Assembly: GCF_002929375.1 (NCBI RefSeq)
Contig: NZ_PJIP01000008.1
Location: forward strand, 124,001 to 188,000
Reading direction: 5' to 3'
Source: Arthrobacter sp. DWC3
GTDB taxonomy: Bacteria; Actinomycetota; Actinomycetes; Actinomycetales; Micrococcaceae
DNA length: 64,000 nucleotides
Shown: in pieces, positions 33,584 through 42,945 of the stretch
Numbering within the stretch: position 1 is the first letter of the stretch
How the letters are laid out: each line of letters opens with the position of its first letter
The notes under the pieces: model-generated
Database searches by the model: none
The model's input: the letters and a program-made list of their open reading frames with translations, nothing else
Told to the model about the DNA's origin: nothing
Translations under genes and position numbers: made by a program

Positions 33584-34992
33584 CCGGAGCCCTCCCGGCG
33601 GGTGGATGCCGCCCGCTCCGCGCCGGGCCCGGAGACCTCGTCGAGGCGGGCGATGGCGGCGGCGAGCAGGGGCCCCGGTGCGCCGAGGGTCGCGTGCACC
33701 CCGTCCCGTGCCACGAGGGCTCCCCCGACGACGACGGCCGCGACGTCCTGCGCCGTCGCCGTGTAGGCCAGCTGCTCCCGGGCGGACCCGGCCGTACGGG
33801 CACTGTGGGGATGGACCGCCATGTAGTCGGCGGCGCAGCCCGGGCCGAAGCCCGCACCGGGACGTCCCTGCGCGGCGGCCCCGCCGAGCGCCGCGATGCC
33901 GTGCAGCCCGTCGGGATCGAAGTGGCCGCGCCGTCCGGTGCGCAGGCGCTCCCCGTGTTCGAGGGCCCGCATCTCCAGCCACGGATCCACGACGGCGTGC
34001 TGGTCGGTGCCGAGGGCGAGCCTCACCCCCGCCTCCCGGAGGTCACCGGCCGGTCCGATCCCGTCCGCGAGGTCCGCCTCGGTGGTGGGGCACAGGACCA
34101 CGACGGCTCCGGCGTCGGCGAGCATGGCGATGTCGCGGCCGGTGACGTGGGTCGCGTGGACGGCGGACAGGCGGCCGGTCACGAGGCCGTGCCGGTGGAG
34201 CAGCGCGGTGGGGGTGTGGCCGGTGGCCCGCAGGCAGTCCTCGTTCTCGGCGGGCTGCTCGGACAGGTGGACGTGCAGGGGCACCCCTGCCGGCAGGTGC
34301 CGTGCGACGACGGCCAGGTCCTCCTCGGGGACGGCGCGCACGGAGTGGAGGGCGGCCCCGACCGTCACCCGGTGGGCGGGGTACCGCGAGGAGACCGCGG
34401 CGCGCAGCGCGGCGAGCCTCTCGAGCCAGCGCTGCGCCGTGCCGTCGGAGAACCGGCGCTGCCCCTCCTCGAGGGGCACACCGAAGCCGCCCGCGAGGTA
34501 GCAGGTGTCGAGCAGCGTCAGCCGGATACCGGCACGGACGGCCGCGCGGGCCAGGGCCAGTTCCATCGCGTGGTGCCCGCCGTCGGCAGCGCCCTGCCCG
34601 TACGGCGTGCCGTCCGGCTGGTGGTGGACGTAGTGGAACTCGGCGACGCTCGTCCAGCCGGCCACCACCATCTCGGCGTACACAGCGGTGGCGAGCTCCT
34701 CGTACAGTTCCGGGGTCAGGGCGTCCGCCGCGCGGTACATCGTCTCGCGCCAGGTCCAGAACGTCCCGCCGCCGTCATGGGTGCGCCCGCGCAGAGCGCG
34801 GTGGAAGGCATGGGAGTGCGCGTTCGCGGCGGCCGGGAAGGCCACGCCCCGCAGGACCACGTCGCCGTCGCGGGCGGGTACGCCCGGCAGCACGCCCACC
34901 ACCAGGCCGTCGGCGTCCACCTCCACCCGCACCGCGTCCGCGAGGCGCCCGGCCCCGAGCCAGGCGTGCTCGCACCAGACGGCGCGCACCAT
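33571..34992 (-). CDS. hutF: N-formimino-L-glutamate deiminase
   Basis: This is a 473-residue amidohydrolase that releases ammonia from N-formimino-glutamate, giving N-formyl-glutamate. The first metal motif is [14 protein letters not shown], later motifs include [25 protein letters not shown] and the metal Asp in [23 protein letters not shown] is a HutF hallmark. ATG 34992 is chosen; GTG 35007 is also possible because it overlaps the stop of the M20 gene as GTGA. HutF implies the five-step pathway, which then needs a deformylase. Confidence 0.93.
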   Translation of the reverse strand: MVRAVWCEHAWLGAGRLADAVRVEVDADGLVVGVLPGVPARDGDVVLRGVAFPAAANAHSHAFHRALRGRTHDGGGTFWTWRETMYRAADALTPELYEELATAVYAEMVVAGWTSVAEFHYVHHQPDGTPYGQGAADGGHHAMELALARAAVRAGIRLTLLDTCYLAGGFGVPLEEGQRRFSDGTAQRWLERLAALRAAVSSRYPAHRVTVGAALHSVRAVPEEDLAVVARHLPAGVPLHVHLSEQPAENEDCLRATGHTPTALLHRHGLVTGRLSAVHATHVTGRDIAMLADAGAVVVLCPTTEADLADGIGPAGDLREAGVRLALGTDQHAVVDPWLEMRALEHGERLRTGRRGHFDPDGLHGIAALGGAAAQGRPGAGFGPGCAADYMAVHPHSARTAGSAREQLAYTATAQDVAAVVVGGALVARDGVHATLGAPGPLLAAAIARLDEVSGPGAERAASTRREGSGCPS

Positions 34993-35003
34993 GGGAGTGC
35001 CCG

Positions 35004-36230
35004 TCACAGCAGCTCTTCGAGCACGTCCGCGAGCGCGGTGGCCCCCGCGTCGGCGTCGTCGCGCTCCACGAACTCCTCGGGCGAGTGGCTGATACCCGTG
35101 GGGTTGCGGACGAACAGCATGGCCGTCGGCGCGACGGTCCCCAGGATGCCGGCGTCGTGCCCCGCACCCGTGGGCAGCGTGGGCGCGCCGGGGAAGGAGC
35201 GGCCGAGCGCGAGGCCGAGGGTGCGCTGCAGTGCGCCGTCGAAATGGACCGTGCCGCTGCGCGACTCCTCCGTCAGGGTGGCGCGGCAGCCCTCGAAGGC
35301 GCAGATCTTCTGGGCCTGGCCGTGGATCTTCTCGATCAGGGACGCCGTGACGGCGTCGTCCTCGTGGCGGACGTCGAGCCAGAGGTCCACGCGGGAGGCG
35401 ATGACGTTGGTGCCGCCGGGCACGGGCTGCAGGCGTCCGACGGTGGCGCGGGCGCCGTCCTGCTCGGCCGCGATCCTCCGGGCGGCGAGGACCACCTGGG
35501 CGGCGGCGACCATCGGGTCCTCGCGGTCGGCCATGAGGGTGGTGCCGGCGTGGTTGCCCTGGCCCGTGACGGACAGGCGCCAGCGGCCGTGGCCCAGCAT
35601 GGTGGAGCCGATGGCCACGGCGGAGTCGAGGTCGATCAGCCCGCGCCCCTGCTCCACGTGCAGTTCCACGAAGTCGCCGATGCGGGCGATGGCCTCCTCG
35701 TCCCGGCCGAGGTGCGCGGGGTCGAGGCCGGCGGCACGGGAGGCGTCGGCGAAGGTGGTGCCGTCGGCGTCGGTCAGGGACCGTACGTGGTCGGGGTCGA
35801 GCGTGCCGGTGAGCAGGCGGGAGCCGAGGCACGAGACACCGAAGCGTGAGCCCTCCTCCTCGGGGAAGACGGTGACGGCGAGCGAGCGGTTGGGCTGCAC
35901 GCCGCGCTCGCGCAGCAGGTCGACGGCCACGAGCGCGGAGGCGACGCCGAGCGGCCCGTCGAAGGCCCCGCCGCCGGGCACGGAGTCGAGGTGGCTGCCC
36001 GTGACGAGGGCGCCGTCGCGGCTGTCCGTCGCGTCCCACCAGGCCCAGAGGATGCCGTTGCGGTCGGTCCCCACGGACAGTCCGCGCGCGGCGGCCTCGG
36101 CGGAGAACCACTCCCGCAGCGACTGCTCGGCGGTGGTGAACACGCCGCGCGAGTACCCGCCGCGGGCGGCGTCGCGGCCCACGTCGCTGATGGAGTCGAG
36201 GACGGAGGAGACGGTCTGCACGGTGGGCAC
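35004..36230 (-). CDS. M20-family amidohydrolase, probable N-formylglutamate deformylase role
   Basis: This is a 408-residue dinuclear-metal hydrolase of the allantoate amidohydrolase/N-carbamoylase branch. Metal ligands appear in TGSHLDSVPGGGAFDGPLG, FPEEEGSRFG and the late GHDAG and SHSPEE. GQGNHAGTT contains the dimer-domain His. It lies between hutU and hutF with GTGA overlap to hutF. No HutG-type N-formylglutamate deformylase is in the locus, so I infer that this enzyme cleaves N-formyl-glutamate to formate and glutamate. Allantoate or N-carbamoyl substrates remain possible. The start is GTG 36230, or GTG 36221, which has better GGAAGG spacing. Confidence 0.85.
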   Translation of the reverse strand: MPTVQTVSSVLDSISDVGRDAARGGYSRGVFTTAEQSLREWFSAEAAARGLSVGTDRNGILWAWWDATDSRDGALVTGSHLDSVPGGGAFDGPLGVASALVAVDLLRERGVQPNRSLAVTVFPEEEGSRFGVSCLGSRLLTGTLDPDHVRSLTDADGTTFADASRAAGLDPAHLGRDEEAIARIGDFVELHVEQGRGLIDLDSAVAIGSTMLGHGRWRLSVTGQGNHAGTTLMADREDPMVAAAQVVLAARRIAAEQDGARATVGRLQPVPGGTNVIASRVDLWLDVRHEDDAVTASLIEKIHGQAQKICAFEGCRATLTEESRSGTVHFDGALQRTLGLALGRSFPGAPTLPTGAGHDAGILGTVAPTAMLFVRNPTGISHSPEEFVERDDADAGATALADVLEELL

Positions 36231-36266
36231 CTTCCGGTGGTCGTTCGGGTTGTCCAGGATTCCCCC

Positions 36267-37943
36267 TCAGGATTCCATGGGGATGCGCACACCGCGCTCG
36301 GCGGCGACCTCGCGGGCGCGCTCGTAGCCGGCGTCGACGTGGCGGATGACGCCCGTGCCCGGATCGTTCGTCAGGAGGCGCTCGAGCTTCTGGGCGGCGA
36401 GGTCGGTGCCGTCGGCCACGGACACCTGTCCGGCGTGGATGGAGCGGCCGATACCCACGCCGCCGCCGTGGTGGATGGACACCCAGGTGGCGCCGGACGA
36501 GGTGGTGAGCAGCGCGTTGAGCAGCGGCCAGTCGGCGACGGCGTCGGAGCCGTCCGCCATGGCCTCCGTCTCCCGGTAGGGCGAGGCGACGGAGCCGGAG
36601 TCGAGGTGGTCGCGGCCGATGACGATGGGGGCGGACACCTTCCCCTCGGCGACGAGCCGGTTGAAGAGCAGGCCCGCCTTCGCGCGGTCGCCGTAGCCGA
36701 GCCAGCAGATGCGCGCGGGCAGGCCCTCGAACTCCACGTGCTCGGCGGCGGCGTCGAGCCAGCGGTGCAGGTGCCCGTTGTCCGGGAACAGCTCCTTGAG
36801 GGCGGCGTCCGTGACGGTGATGTCCGCCGGGTCGCCGGAGAGCGCCACCCAGCGGAACGGGCCGAGCCCTTCGCAGAAGAGCGGCCGGATGTACGCGGGG
36901 ACGAACCCGGGGATGGCGAACGCGCGGCCGTACCCGCCCGTGCGGGCCTCGTCGCGGATCGAGTTCCCGTAGTCGAAGACCTCGGCGCCGGCGTCGAGGA
37001 AACCGACCATCGCCTCGACATGCACCGCCATGGAGGCCTGCGCCTTCTTGGTGAAGCCCTCGGGGTCGGCGGCGGCCTCGCGCTCCCACTCGTCGGGGGT
37101 GATCCCCTCGGGCAGGTAGCTGAGCGGGTCGTGGGCGGACGTCTGGTCGGTGACGATGTCGACGTCGAGCCCGCGCCGCAGCAGCTCCGGGAAGACCGCC
37201 GCGGCGTTGCCCACGACGCCGACCGACAGGGCGCGCTTCTCGCGCTTCGCGGCGAGGACCTGCGCCACGGCGTCGTCGAGCGTGTCCGCGAGCGTGTCCA
37301 GGTACCGCTTCGCCACGCGCCGGCGCAGGCGTGCCTCGCTGACGTCGACGATCAGGACGGCGCCGCCGTTGAGGGTCACGGCGAGCGGCTGCGCGCCGCC
37401 CATGCCGCCGCAGCCCGCGGTGAGGGTCAGGGTGCCGGCGAGGGTGCCGCCGAACCGCTTGCGGGCGATCGCCGCGAAGGTCTCGAACGTGCCCTGGAGG
37501 ATGCCCTGCGTGCCGATGTAGATCCACGAGCCGGCCGTCATCTGCCCGTACATCATGAGGCCCTCGGCCTCGAGCCTGCGGAACTCGGGCCACGTGGCCC
37601 AGTCGCCCACGAGGTTGGAGTTGGCGAGGAGCACGCGCGGCGCCCACGGGTTGGTGCGGAACACGCCGACGGGCTTGCCGGACTGCACCAGGAGCGTCTC
37701 GTCGTCCTCGAGGGTCTCCAGCGTCCGGACGATGGCGTCGTACGCCTCCCAGCTGCGCGCCGCACGGCCCGTGCCGCCGTAGACCACGAGGTCCTCGGGC
37801 CGCTCGGCCACCTCGGGGTCCAGGTTGTTCATGAGCATGCGCAGCGGCGCCTCCGTCTGCCAGCTCTTCGCCGTGAGGTGCGTGCCGCGGGCTGCGCGGA
37901 TGGAACGGGAGGGGTCGTGCCGGGTGCCGGGGGTGCTGGTCAT
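36267..37943 (-). CDS. hutU: Urocanate hydratase
   Basis: This is a 558-residue NAD-dependent enzyme converting urocanate to imidazolonepropionate, step 2 of histidine use. [12 protein letters not shown], the NAD-site Gly-rich [17 protein letters not shown], and [17 protein letters not shown] (cited in parts) match urocanase, including the reactive Cys. The C-terminus [17 protein letters not shown] is diagnostic. GAGGAGAAC precedes the ATG at 37943, whose ATGA overlaps the stop of iclR. Length matches the family. Confidence 0.97.
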   Translation of the reverse strand: MTSTPGTRHDPSRSIRAARGTHLTAKSWQTEAPLRMLMNNLDPEVAERPEDLVVYGGTGRAARSWEAYDAIVRTLETLEDDETLLVQSGKPVGVFRTNPWAPRVLLANSNLVGDWATWPEFRRLEAEGLMMYGQMTAGSWIYIGTQGILQGTFETFAAIARKRFGGTLAGTLTLTAGCGGMGGAQPLAVTLNGGAVLIVDVSEARLRRRVAKRYLDTLADTLDDAVAQVLAAKREKRALSVGVVGNAAAVFPELLRRGLDVDIVTDQTSAHDPLSYLPEGITPDEWEREAAADPEGFTKKAQASMAVHVEAMVGFLDAGAEVFDYGNSIRDEARTGGYGRAFAIPGFVPAYIRPLFCEGLGPFRWVALSGDPADITVTDAALKELFPDNGHLHRWLDAAAEHVEFEGLPARICWLGYGDRAKAGLLFNRLVAEGKVSAPIVIGRDHLDSGSVASPYRETEAMADGSDAVADWPLLNALLTTSSGATWVSIHHGGGVGIGRSIHAGQVSVADGTDLAAQKLERLLTNDPGTGVIRHVDAGYERAREVAAERGVRIPMES

Positions 37944-38620
37944 GCTCGTTCTCCTCGGGTGGTGTGGACGGCGGGATCGCCCGCCCGGGTCAGGAGTGCT
38001 GCCGCCTCCTGCGCGACGAGCGCCCCGATGCGACGGGCCCCGGCGTCGGTGATGCGGTAGCTGGGGACCACGACGCTGAGCGCCGCGGCGGGTCGGCCGC
38101 CGGGTGAGACGGGCGCGGCGATCGCGGTGACGTCGGCCTCGATGCCGTCGCGCACGACGACGAAACCGCCGGCCGGCGGGCTCCCGGTGAGGACGGCGCC
38201 GACGGCGGTGCCCTCCAGCGGGATGCTGCGGCCCACCCAGCTGGCATGGCGGACCGAGTGGGTGCCCTCGCGCATCGCGAGGTAGACGCCCTCGCCGTCG
38301 TGCGAGGGGACGCTCAGGTACGCCGACTCCCCCGTCTGCCGGACGAGCCGTTCGAGGGCGGGTTCGGCGAGGGAGACGAGCGACTCGTGGCCGAGGGCCT
38401 GCGCGCCGAGCTGCACCACGCGCAGTCCCGGCCGGTACGCACCGACGGGGTCGCGCCGCACGAACCCCGTGCCCTCGAGCGTGCGCAGCAGGCGCAGCGC
38501 CGTCGACGCCGACAGCTCGGCCTCCCGTGCCGCGTCCGCGAGGCTGAGGGACCCTGCGTCGCAGACCGCGCCGAGGAGGACGAGCGCGCGCTCCACGGTG
38601 CGGGTCGAGGACTCCGCCAT
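37940..38620 (-). CDS. IclR-family regulator of the hut genes
   Basis: This is a 226-residue regulator. The N-terminal winged helix-turn-helix reads [23 protein letters not shown] and the C-terminal IclR effector domain has [26 protein letters not shown] (shown in part). AAGGAGG precedes the ATG at 38620. It is the first gene of the operon iclR-hutU-M20-hutF-hutI, and its promoter faces hutH. Two inverted repeats between them are the likely binding sites. Urocanate or histidine is the likely effector, by analogy with other hut regulators; repression versus activation is not settled by sequence. Confidence 0.9.
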   Translation of the reverse strand: MAESSTRTVERALVLLGAVCDAGSLSLADAAREAELSASTALRLLRTLEGTGFVRRDPVGAYRPGLRVVQLGAQALGHESLVSLAEPALERLVRQTGESAYLSVPSHDGEGVYLAMREGTHSVRHASWVGRSIPLEGTAVGAVLTGSPPAGGFVVVRDGIEADVTAIAAPVSPGGRPAAALSVVVPSYRITDAGARRIGALVAQEAAALLTRAGDPAVHTTRGERA

Positions 38621-38652
38621 GCTCGCCTCCTTGCGTTCGGACCATCCGTGGC

Positions 38653-38689
38653 TTTCACTTATTGAAACGTCCTTTCCACTTGATGGCAA
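38653..38689. promoter_or_regulatory. Two operator-like inverted repeats in the hut divergent promoter
   Basis: Site 1 is TTTCA-CTTAT-TGAAA (38653-38667), a perfect repeat. Site 2 is TTTCCA-CTTGA-TGGCAA (38673-38689), with one mismatch. Their centres are 21 bp apart, two helical turns, as expected for a dimer of dimers on one face of DNA. TTGAAA-N17-GGCAAT (38662-38690) could be the hutH promoter, overlapped by both sites. Confidence 0.55.
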
Positions 38690-38722
38690 TAGCGGTCGCG
38701 ACCGCAGGAAGCGAGGCGGACC

Positions 38723-40306
38723 GTGTCCCAGCCCTCCGTGATCGTCGGTACCGGCCCCCTGTCCCCCGCCGACGTCGTCGCCGTCACCCGCCACGACGCC
38801 CGGGTGGAACTGGCCCCCGAGGCCCTGGCCGCGATGGCGGCCTCCCGGCGGGTCGTCGAGTCGCTCGTGGACGACGGCACCCCGCACTACGGCGTCTCCA
38901 CCGGCTTCGGCGCCCTGGCCACCCGGCACATCCCGCTCGACCAGCGCACCCAGCTGCAGCGCAGCCTCATCCGCAGCCACGCGGCGTCCTCCGGTGCCGA
39001 GGTGGACCGCGAAGTGGTGCGCGGCCTCATGCTCGGGCGCCTCTCCACCCTGGCGACGGGCCGCACCGGCGTCCGCCCCGTGGTCGCGTCCACCGCCGTG
39101 GCGCTGCTCAACGCCGGCATCACCCCCGTGGTCGGCGAGTACGGGTCGCTCGGCTGCTCGGGAGACCTCGCACCGCTCTCGCACGTGGCGCTCGCGCTCA
39201 TGGGTGAGGGCACCGTCCGCGACGGCTCCGGCGCCCTCCTGCCCGCCGCCGAGGCGCTCGCCGCGGCCGGGATCGCGCCCGTGGAACTCCGCGAGAAGGA
39301 GGGCCTGGCGCTCATCAACGGGACGGACGGCATGCTCGGCATGCTGATCCTCGCCGCGGCCGACCTCCGCAGGCTCCTGACGACGGCGGACCTCGCCGCG
39401 GCGATGAGCGTCGAAGGGCTGCTCGGCACCGACGCCGTCTTCGCCGAGGACCTGCACGCCCTCCGGCCCCACCCAGGGCAGGTCGCCTCTGCCGGAAACA
39501 TCCGGGCGCTGCTCGCCGGATCCCCGCTCATCGGCGAGCAGCTGACGTCGGAGACCGGCCGGCACCGGTTCACGCGCGTGCAGGACGCCTACTCCCTGCG
39601 GTGCGCGCCCCAGGTCCACGGCGCGGCGCGCGGCACCCTCGCCCACGCCGAGGCGGTCGCTGCGATCGAGCTGGGGTCCGCGATCGACAACCCGGTGATC
39701 ACCCCGGACGGTCGCATCGAGTCGAACGGCAACTTCCACGGCGCCCCCGTGGGCTACGTGCTGGACTTCCTCGCGATCGCCGTCGCCGACGTGGCCTCCA
39801 TGAGCGAACGCCGCACGGACAGGTTCCTCGACAGGGCCCGCAGCCACGGGCTCAACGCCTTCCTCGCCCACGATCCCGGCGTGGACTCCGGGCACATGAT
39901 CGCGCAGTACACGCAGGCGGGCATCGTGTCCGAACTCAAGCGGCTCGCGAACCCCGCGTCCGTGGACTCCATCCCCTCCTCGGCCATGCAGGAGGACCAC
40001 GTGTCCATGGGCTGGGCCGCGGGCCTCAAGCTGCGCCGGGCCGTCGACGGCCTCACGCGGGTGCTCTCCATCGAGATCCTGACCGCCGCGAGGGCCCTCG
40101 ACATGCGCGACGGCGGTGCCGCCGGCGCGTCCGGGTACCGCAGCTCCGCCCCCATCACGGCCGTCCGGCAGCGCCTGCGCCGGGACGTCGAGGGCCCCGG
40201 CACGGACCGCTACCTCGCGCCCGAGATCGAGGCCGCCCGACTCCTCGTGGACGACGGCTCGCTGCTCGCCGCGGCGCTGGAGGCACTCCCAGCCACGCTC
40301 CAGTGA
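38723..40306 (+). CDS. hutH: Histidine ammonia-lyase
   Basis: This is a 527-residue lyase that turns histidine into urocanate and ammonia. The MIO cofactor triplet lies in GSLGCSGDLAPLSHVAL; it is Cys145-Ser146-Gly147 rather than the common Ala-Ser-Gly. Other active-site parts are HYGVSTGFGALA with the catalytic Tyr, GNFHGAPVGYVLDF and QEDHVSMGW. The GTG at 38723 has GGAAGCGAGG upstream. It is transcribed alone, divergent from the rest of the hut operon, with operators between. Length matches the family. Confidence 0.96.
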   Translation: MSQPSVIVGTGPLSPADVVAVTRHDARVELAPEALAAMAASRRVVESLVDDGTPHYGVSTGFGALATRHIPLDQRTQLQRSLIRSHAASSGAEVDREVVRGLMLGRLSTLATGRTGVRPVVASTAVALLNAGITPVVGEYGSLGCSGDLAPLSHVALALMGEGTVRDGSGALLPAAEALAAAGIAPVELREKEGLALINGTDGMLGMLILAAADLRRLLTTADLAAAMSVEGLLGTDAVFAEDLHALRPHPGQVASAGNIRALLAGSPLIGEQLTSETGRHRFTRVQDAYSLRCAPQVHGAARGTLAHAEAVAAIELGSAIDNPVITPDGRIESNGNFHGAPVGYVLDFLAIAVADVASMSERRTDRFLDRARSHGLNAFLAHDPGVDSGHMIAQYTQAGIVSELKRLANPASVDSIPSSAMQEDHVSMGWAAGLKLRRAVDGLTRVLSIEILTAARALDMRDGGAAGASGYRSSAPITAVRQRLRRDVEGPGTDRYLAPEIEAARLLVDDGSLLAAALEALPATLQ

Positions 40307-40312
40307 ACGTTG

Positions 40313-40331
40313 TTAGGGTTGCCTCATCCCC
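40313..40331 (+). promoter_or_regulatory. Iron-box-like site before the siderophore-interacting gene
   Basis: TTAGGGTTGCCTCATCCCC resembles the IdeR/DmdR iron-box consensus TTAGGTTAGGCTAACCTAA at roughly 11 of 19 positions, with the left half best. TAGGGT inside it could be a -10. Its place 20 nt before a siderophore-interacting gene strengthens the case. Confidence 0.5.
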
Positions 40332-40350
40332 TGCAGAAAGAAGCACCCCC

Positions 40351-41208
40351 GTGCCCTCCCCCGTGTCGCCTCCCGCCGCCGAGCCGTCCCGCAAGCCGCC
40401 GCGCCCCCAGGCGGTCCTCACCGTGCTGGAGACGCACTGGCTCAGTCCGCACCTGGTGCGGGTGGTGGCGGGCGGCCCCGGATTCGCCGACCTGCAGGAG
40501 TGCGACGCGACGGACAAGTACGCCAAGCTGCTCTTCGCGAAGCCGCATCTCGGCCTGGTGCCCCCGTACGACCTCGCGGCGCTGAAGGACGAACTCCCGG
40601 CGGGCGACCGGCCCGTGAAGCGGACCTACACCATCCGCTGGCTGGATACCGCGTCCCGCCGGCTCGCCATCGACTTCGTGGTGCACGGCGACGCCGGGAT
40701 CGCGGGACCATGGGCCGCGGCGGCGACGCCGGGTGATCCCCTCGTGCTGATGGGACCCTCCGGCAAGTGGTCGCCCGACCAGGACGCCGACTGGCACCTC
40801 TTCGTCGGTGACGACTCGGCCCTGCCGGCCATCGCCGCGGGCCTCGAGGCGCTGCACCCCGCCGCCGTCGGGCACGCCTACCTCGAGGTGGACGGCAGTG
40901 CGGAGATCATCCCCCTCCGGGCACCCGCGGGCGTCGAGCTGCACTGGCTGCTGCGCGACGGCCAGGCGGCGGGGACGACCACGCTGCTGGCCGACGCCGT
41001 CGCGGCCGGGCCGTGGCCCGAGGGGCGCGTCGACGCGTTCGTGCACGGCGAGCGGGGCGCCATGAAGGCGCTGCGGGACGTCCTGTTCAAGGAGAAGGGG
41101 CTCGCACGCTCGCAGGTCTCGCTCTCGGGCTACTGGGCGTACGGGCGCGAGGAGGACACCTTCCAGGCCGAGAAGCGGGAACCGATCGGCAAGATCCTCG
41201 ACGACTGA
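40351..41208 (+). CDS. Siderophore-interacting protein (FAD ferric reductase)
   Basis: This is a 285-residue protein of the SIP/ViuB family, which reduces ferric siderophores to release iron in the cytoplasm. The FAD site RTYTIRWLD (R-x-Y-T/S type) and VHGDAGIAGPWAAAA, GPSGKWSPD and the C-terminal SGYWAYGREEDTF are the family hallmarks. The GTG at 40351 follows a purine-rich AGAAAGAAG. An iron-box-like site upstream predicts control by a DtxR-family repressor. No siderophore transport gene is adjacent. Confidence 0.9.
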   Translation: MPSPVSPPAAEPSRKPPRPQAVLTVLETHWLSPHLVRVVAGGPGFADLQECDATDKYAKLLFAKPHLGLVPPYDLAALKDELPAGDRPVKRTYTIRWLDTASRRLAIDFVVHGDAGIAGPWAAAATPGDPLVLMGPSGKWSPDQDADWHLFVGDDSALPAIAAGLEALHPAAVGHAYLEVDGSAEIIPLRAPAGVELHWLLRDGQAAGTTTLLADAVAAGPWPEGRVDAFVHGERGAMKALRDVLFKEKGLARSQVSLSGYWAYGREEDTFQAEKREPIGKILDD

Positions 41209-41228
41209 CGCGCAGGGGCGCCCGCGGC

Positions 41229-42431
41229 TCAGGCGCTCCCGGGTGCGGGGACCGCGCGCGGGCGGCGCTTCGGCAGGCGGTCGGCGAGGTCCATGGCAGG
41301 TTCCGCGAGGCGCGCGAGCACCGGTCCGAGGACGGCCATGAGCAGCACGTACGTGGTGGCGAGGGCCGCGAGGTCGGGGATCACGGCCCCCGAGGTCACC
41401 GCGAGTCCCGCGATGACGATCGAGAACTCGCCGCGCGCCACGAGCGCCGTGCCCGCGCGCGCACGGCCCATCCGCCCGATGCCCTGCCGTCCGGCGGCCC
41501 ACCAGCCGGTCGCGATCTTCGTCACCGAGGTCGCCAGCGCCAGGAGCAGGGCGACGCCGAGCACGGGCGGGATGGACGACGGATCGGTGTTCAGCCCGAA
41601 CACGACGAAGAAGATCGCCGCGAAGAGGTCCCGCAGGGGTTCGAGGATGCGCGCGGCGTTCTCCGCCGTGGCCCCGGAGATCGCGATGCCGAGCAGGAAC
41701 GCGCCGACGGCCGCCGAGACCTGCATCGCCGAGGCGAGGCCCGCGACGAGCAGGGCCGCGCCGATGAGGGTCAGGAGGAACACCTCACGGTCGGTGCTGT
41801 CCACGATGGCGGAGACGACGTTCCCCCACCGCAGGGCGACGATCAGCACGAGCGTGACCACGAGCAGGGAGATGCCGACGGTGCCGAGCCCGCCGGCGAA
41901 GCTGAGCCCGGCGAGGACCGCGGTGAGCACCGGCAGGTACACGGCCATGGCGAGGTCCTCGAAGACGAGGATCGCGAGGACGGTGGGGGTCTCCCGGTTG
42001 CCGAGCCGGCCGAGGTCGGCGATGACCTTCGCGGCGATCCCCGACGACGAGATGTAGGTGACGCCGCCCATGACGAGCGCCGCCACGGCTCCCCAGCCGA
42101 GGATCACGGCGACGAGGGCGCCCGGGGTGAAGTTGAGGACGAAGTCCACGATCCCGGCGAGCCATGATTGGCGCAGGCCGGTGACCAGTTCCTTCGCCGT
42201 GTACTCGAGGCCGAGCAGGAGCAGCAGCAGGACGATGCCGATCTCGCTGGCCACTTCGCTGAATTCCAGGACGCCTTCGAGTTCGATGAACCCGCCCTGC
42301 CCGAAGAACAGTCCTCCGATGAGGTAGAGCGGGATCGGCGAGAGCCCGATCCGGCCGGCGAGCCGGCCGAGGATCCCGAGGAACAGGAGGATGGCGCCGA
42401 GTTCGATCAGGGTCAGGGCTGTCGTGTGCAC
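41229..42431 (-). CDS. CPA2-type cation:proton antiporter membrane subunit
   Basis: This is a 400-residue protein with about twelve helices of the KefB/KhtU family. Markers are PLYLIGGLFFGQGGF, LLLLLLGLEYTAKELV, TYISSSGIAAKVIADLG and the ion-site region LVFEDLAMAVYLPVL with a conserved Asp. It has no soluble RCK domain. The partner encoded 7 nt upstream supplies an RCK_C domain, so the two form a KhtTU-like K+/H+ antiporter. The start is GTG 42431. It converges with the siderophore-interacting gene. Confidence 0.9.
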   Translation of the reverse strand: MHTTALTLIELGAILLFLGILGRLAGRIGLSPIPLYLIGGLFFGQGGFIELEGVLEFSEVASEIGIVLLLLLLGLEYTAKELVTGLRQSWLAGIVDFVLNFTPGALVAVILGWGAVAALVMGGVTYISSSGIAAKVIADLGRLGNRETPTVLAILVFEDLAMAVYLPVLTAVLAGLSFAGGLGTVGISLLVVTLVLIVALRWGNVVSAIVDSTDREVFLLTLIGAALLVAGLASAMQVSAAVGAFLLGIAISGATAENAARILEPLRDLFAAIFFVVFGLNTDPSSIPPVLGVALLLALATSVTKIATGWWAAGRQGIGRMGRARAGTALVARGEFSIVIAGLAVTSGAVIPDLAALATTYVLLMAVLGPVLARLAEPAMDLADRLPKRRPRAVPAPGSA

Positions 42432-42438
42432 AGGCGGC

Positions 42439-42921
42439 TCAGCCGTTGCGCAGGATGTCCGCCGCGGTGTCGAGGCCCTCGGAGGTGCCCACCACCACCA
42501 GCAGGTCGCCGGCGGTGAGGGTGAAGTCGGGTGTCGGCGAGGCCTGGACCTGACCCGAGCGCAGCACCGCGACGAGCGAGGCGCCGGAGCGCGAGCGCAT
42601 GCGTGTGGCCGCGAGGGGTCGCCCGTCGAAGGGCGATCCGCGCTCGATCAGGAACTGCCGCGTGGAGACGCCGGGCAGGTCCCGGTGCTCCTCCGTCAGC
42701 TGGGCGACGAGCTGCCGCGAGCCGAGCAGGTTGCCGATGGTCGCCGCCTCGTCGGGGGTCAGCGGGATGGAGGCCACGCAGGCGTCCGGGTCGCTCGCCT
42801 TCGAGATGATGAGGTCGAGATCGCCGTCACGCTGGGCGACGATCCCCACCCTGCGGCCTGAGCCCGTGACGATCTCGCGGCGCACCCCGATGCCGGGAAG
42901 GCGTGTTTCGATGACGTTCAT
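42439..42921 (-). CDS. RCK_C (TrkA-C) regulatory subunit of the antiporter
   Basis: This is a 160-residue cytosolic protein. The N-terminal half starts MNVIETRLPGIGVRREIVTG and VGIVAQRDGDLDL, the KhtT-like part. The C-terminal half is a TrkA-C domain with SLVAVLRSGQVQASPTPDFTL and GDLLVVVGTSEGLDTAADIL. In KhtTU systems this subunit gates K+ efflux in response to nucleotides or pH. It precedes the membrane subunit by 7 nt, so the two are cotranslated. Confidence 0.88.
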   Translation of the reverse strand: MNVIETRLPGIGVRREIVTGSGRRVGIVAQRDGDLDLIISKASDPDACVASIPLTPDEAATIGNLLGSRQLVAQLTEEHRDLPGVSTRQFLIERGSPFDGRPLAATRMRSRSGASLVAVLRSGQVQASPTPDFTLTAGDLLVVVGTSEGLDTAADILRNG

Positions 42922-42945
42922 GCGCCCATCCTAGACCCGCCGGGA

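Noticed and set aside
33571-37647. A 1358-codon open frame on the minus strand
   Set aside because: Only its last third is real (hutF). The rest is an Arg/Pro-rich shadow of the M20 and hutU genes, typical of GC-rich DNA.
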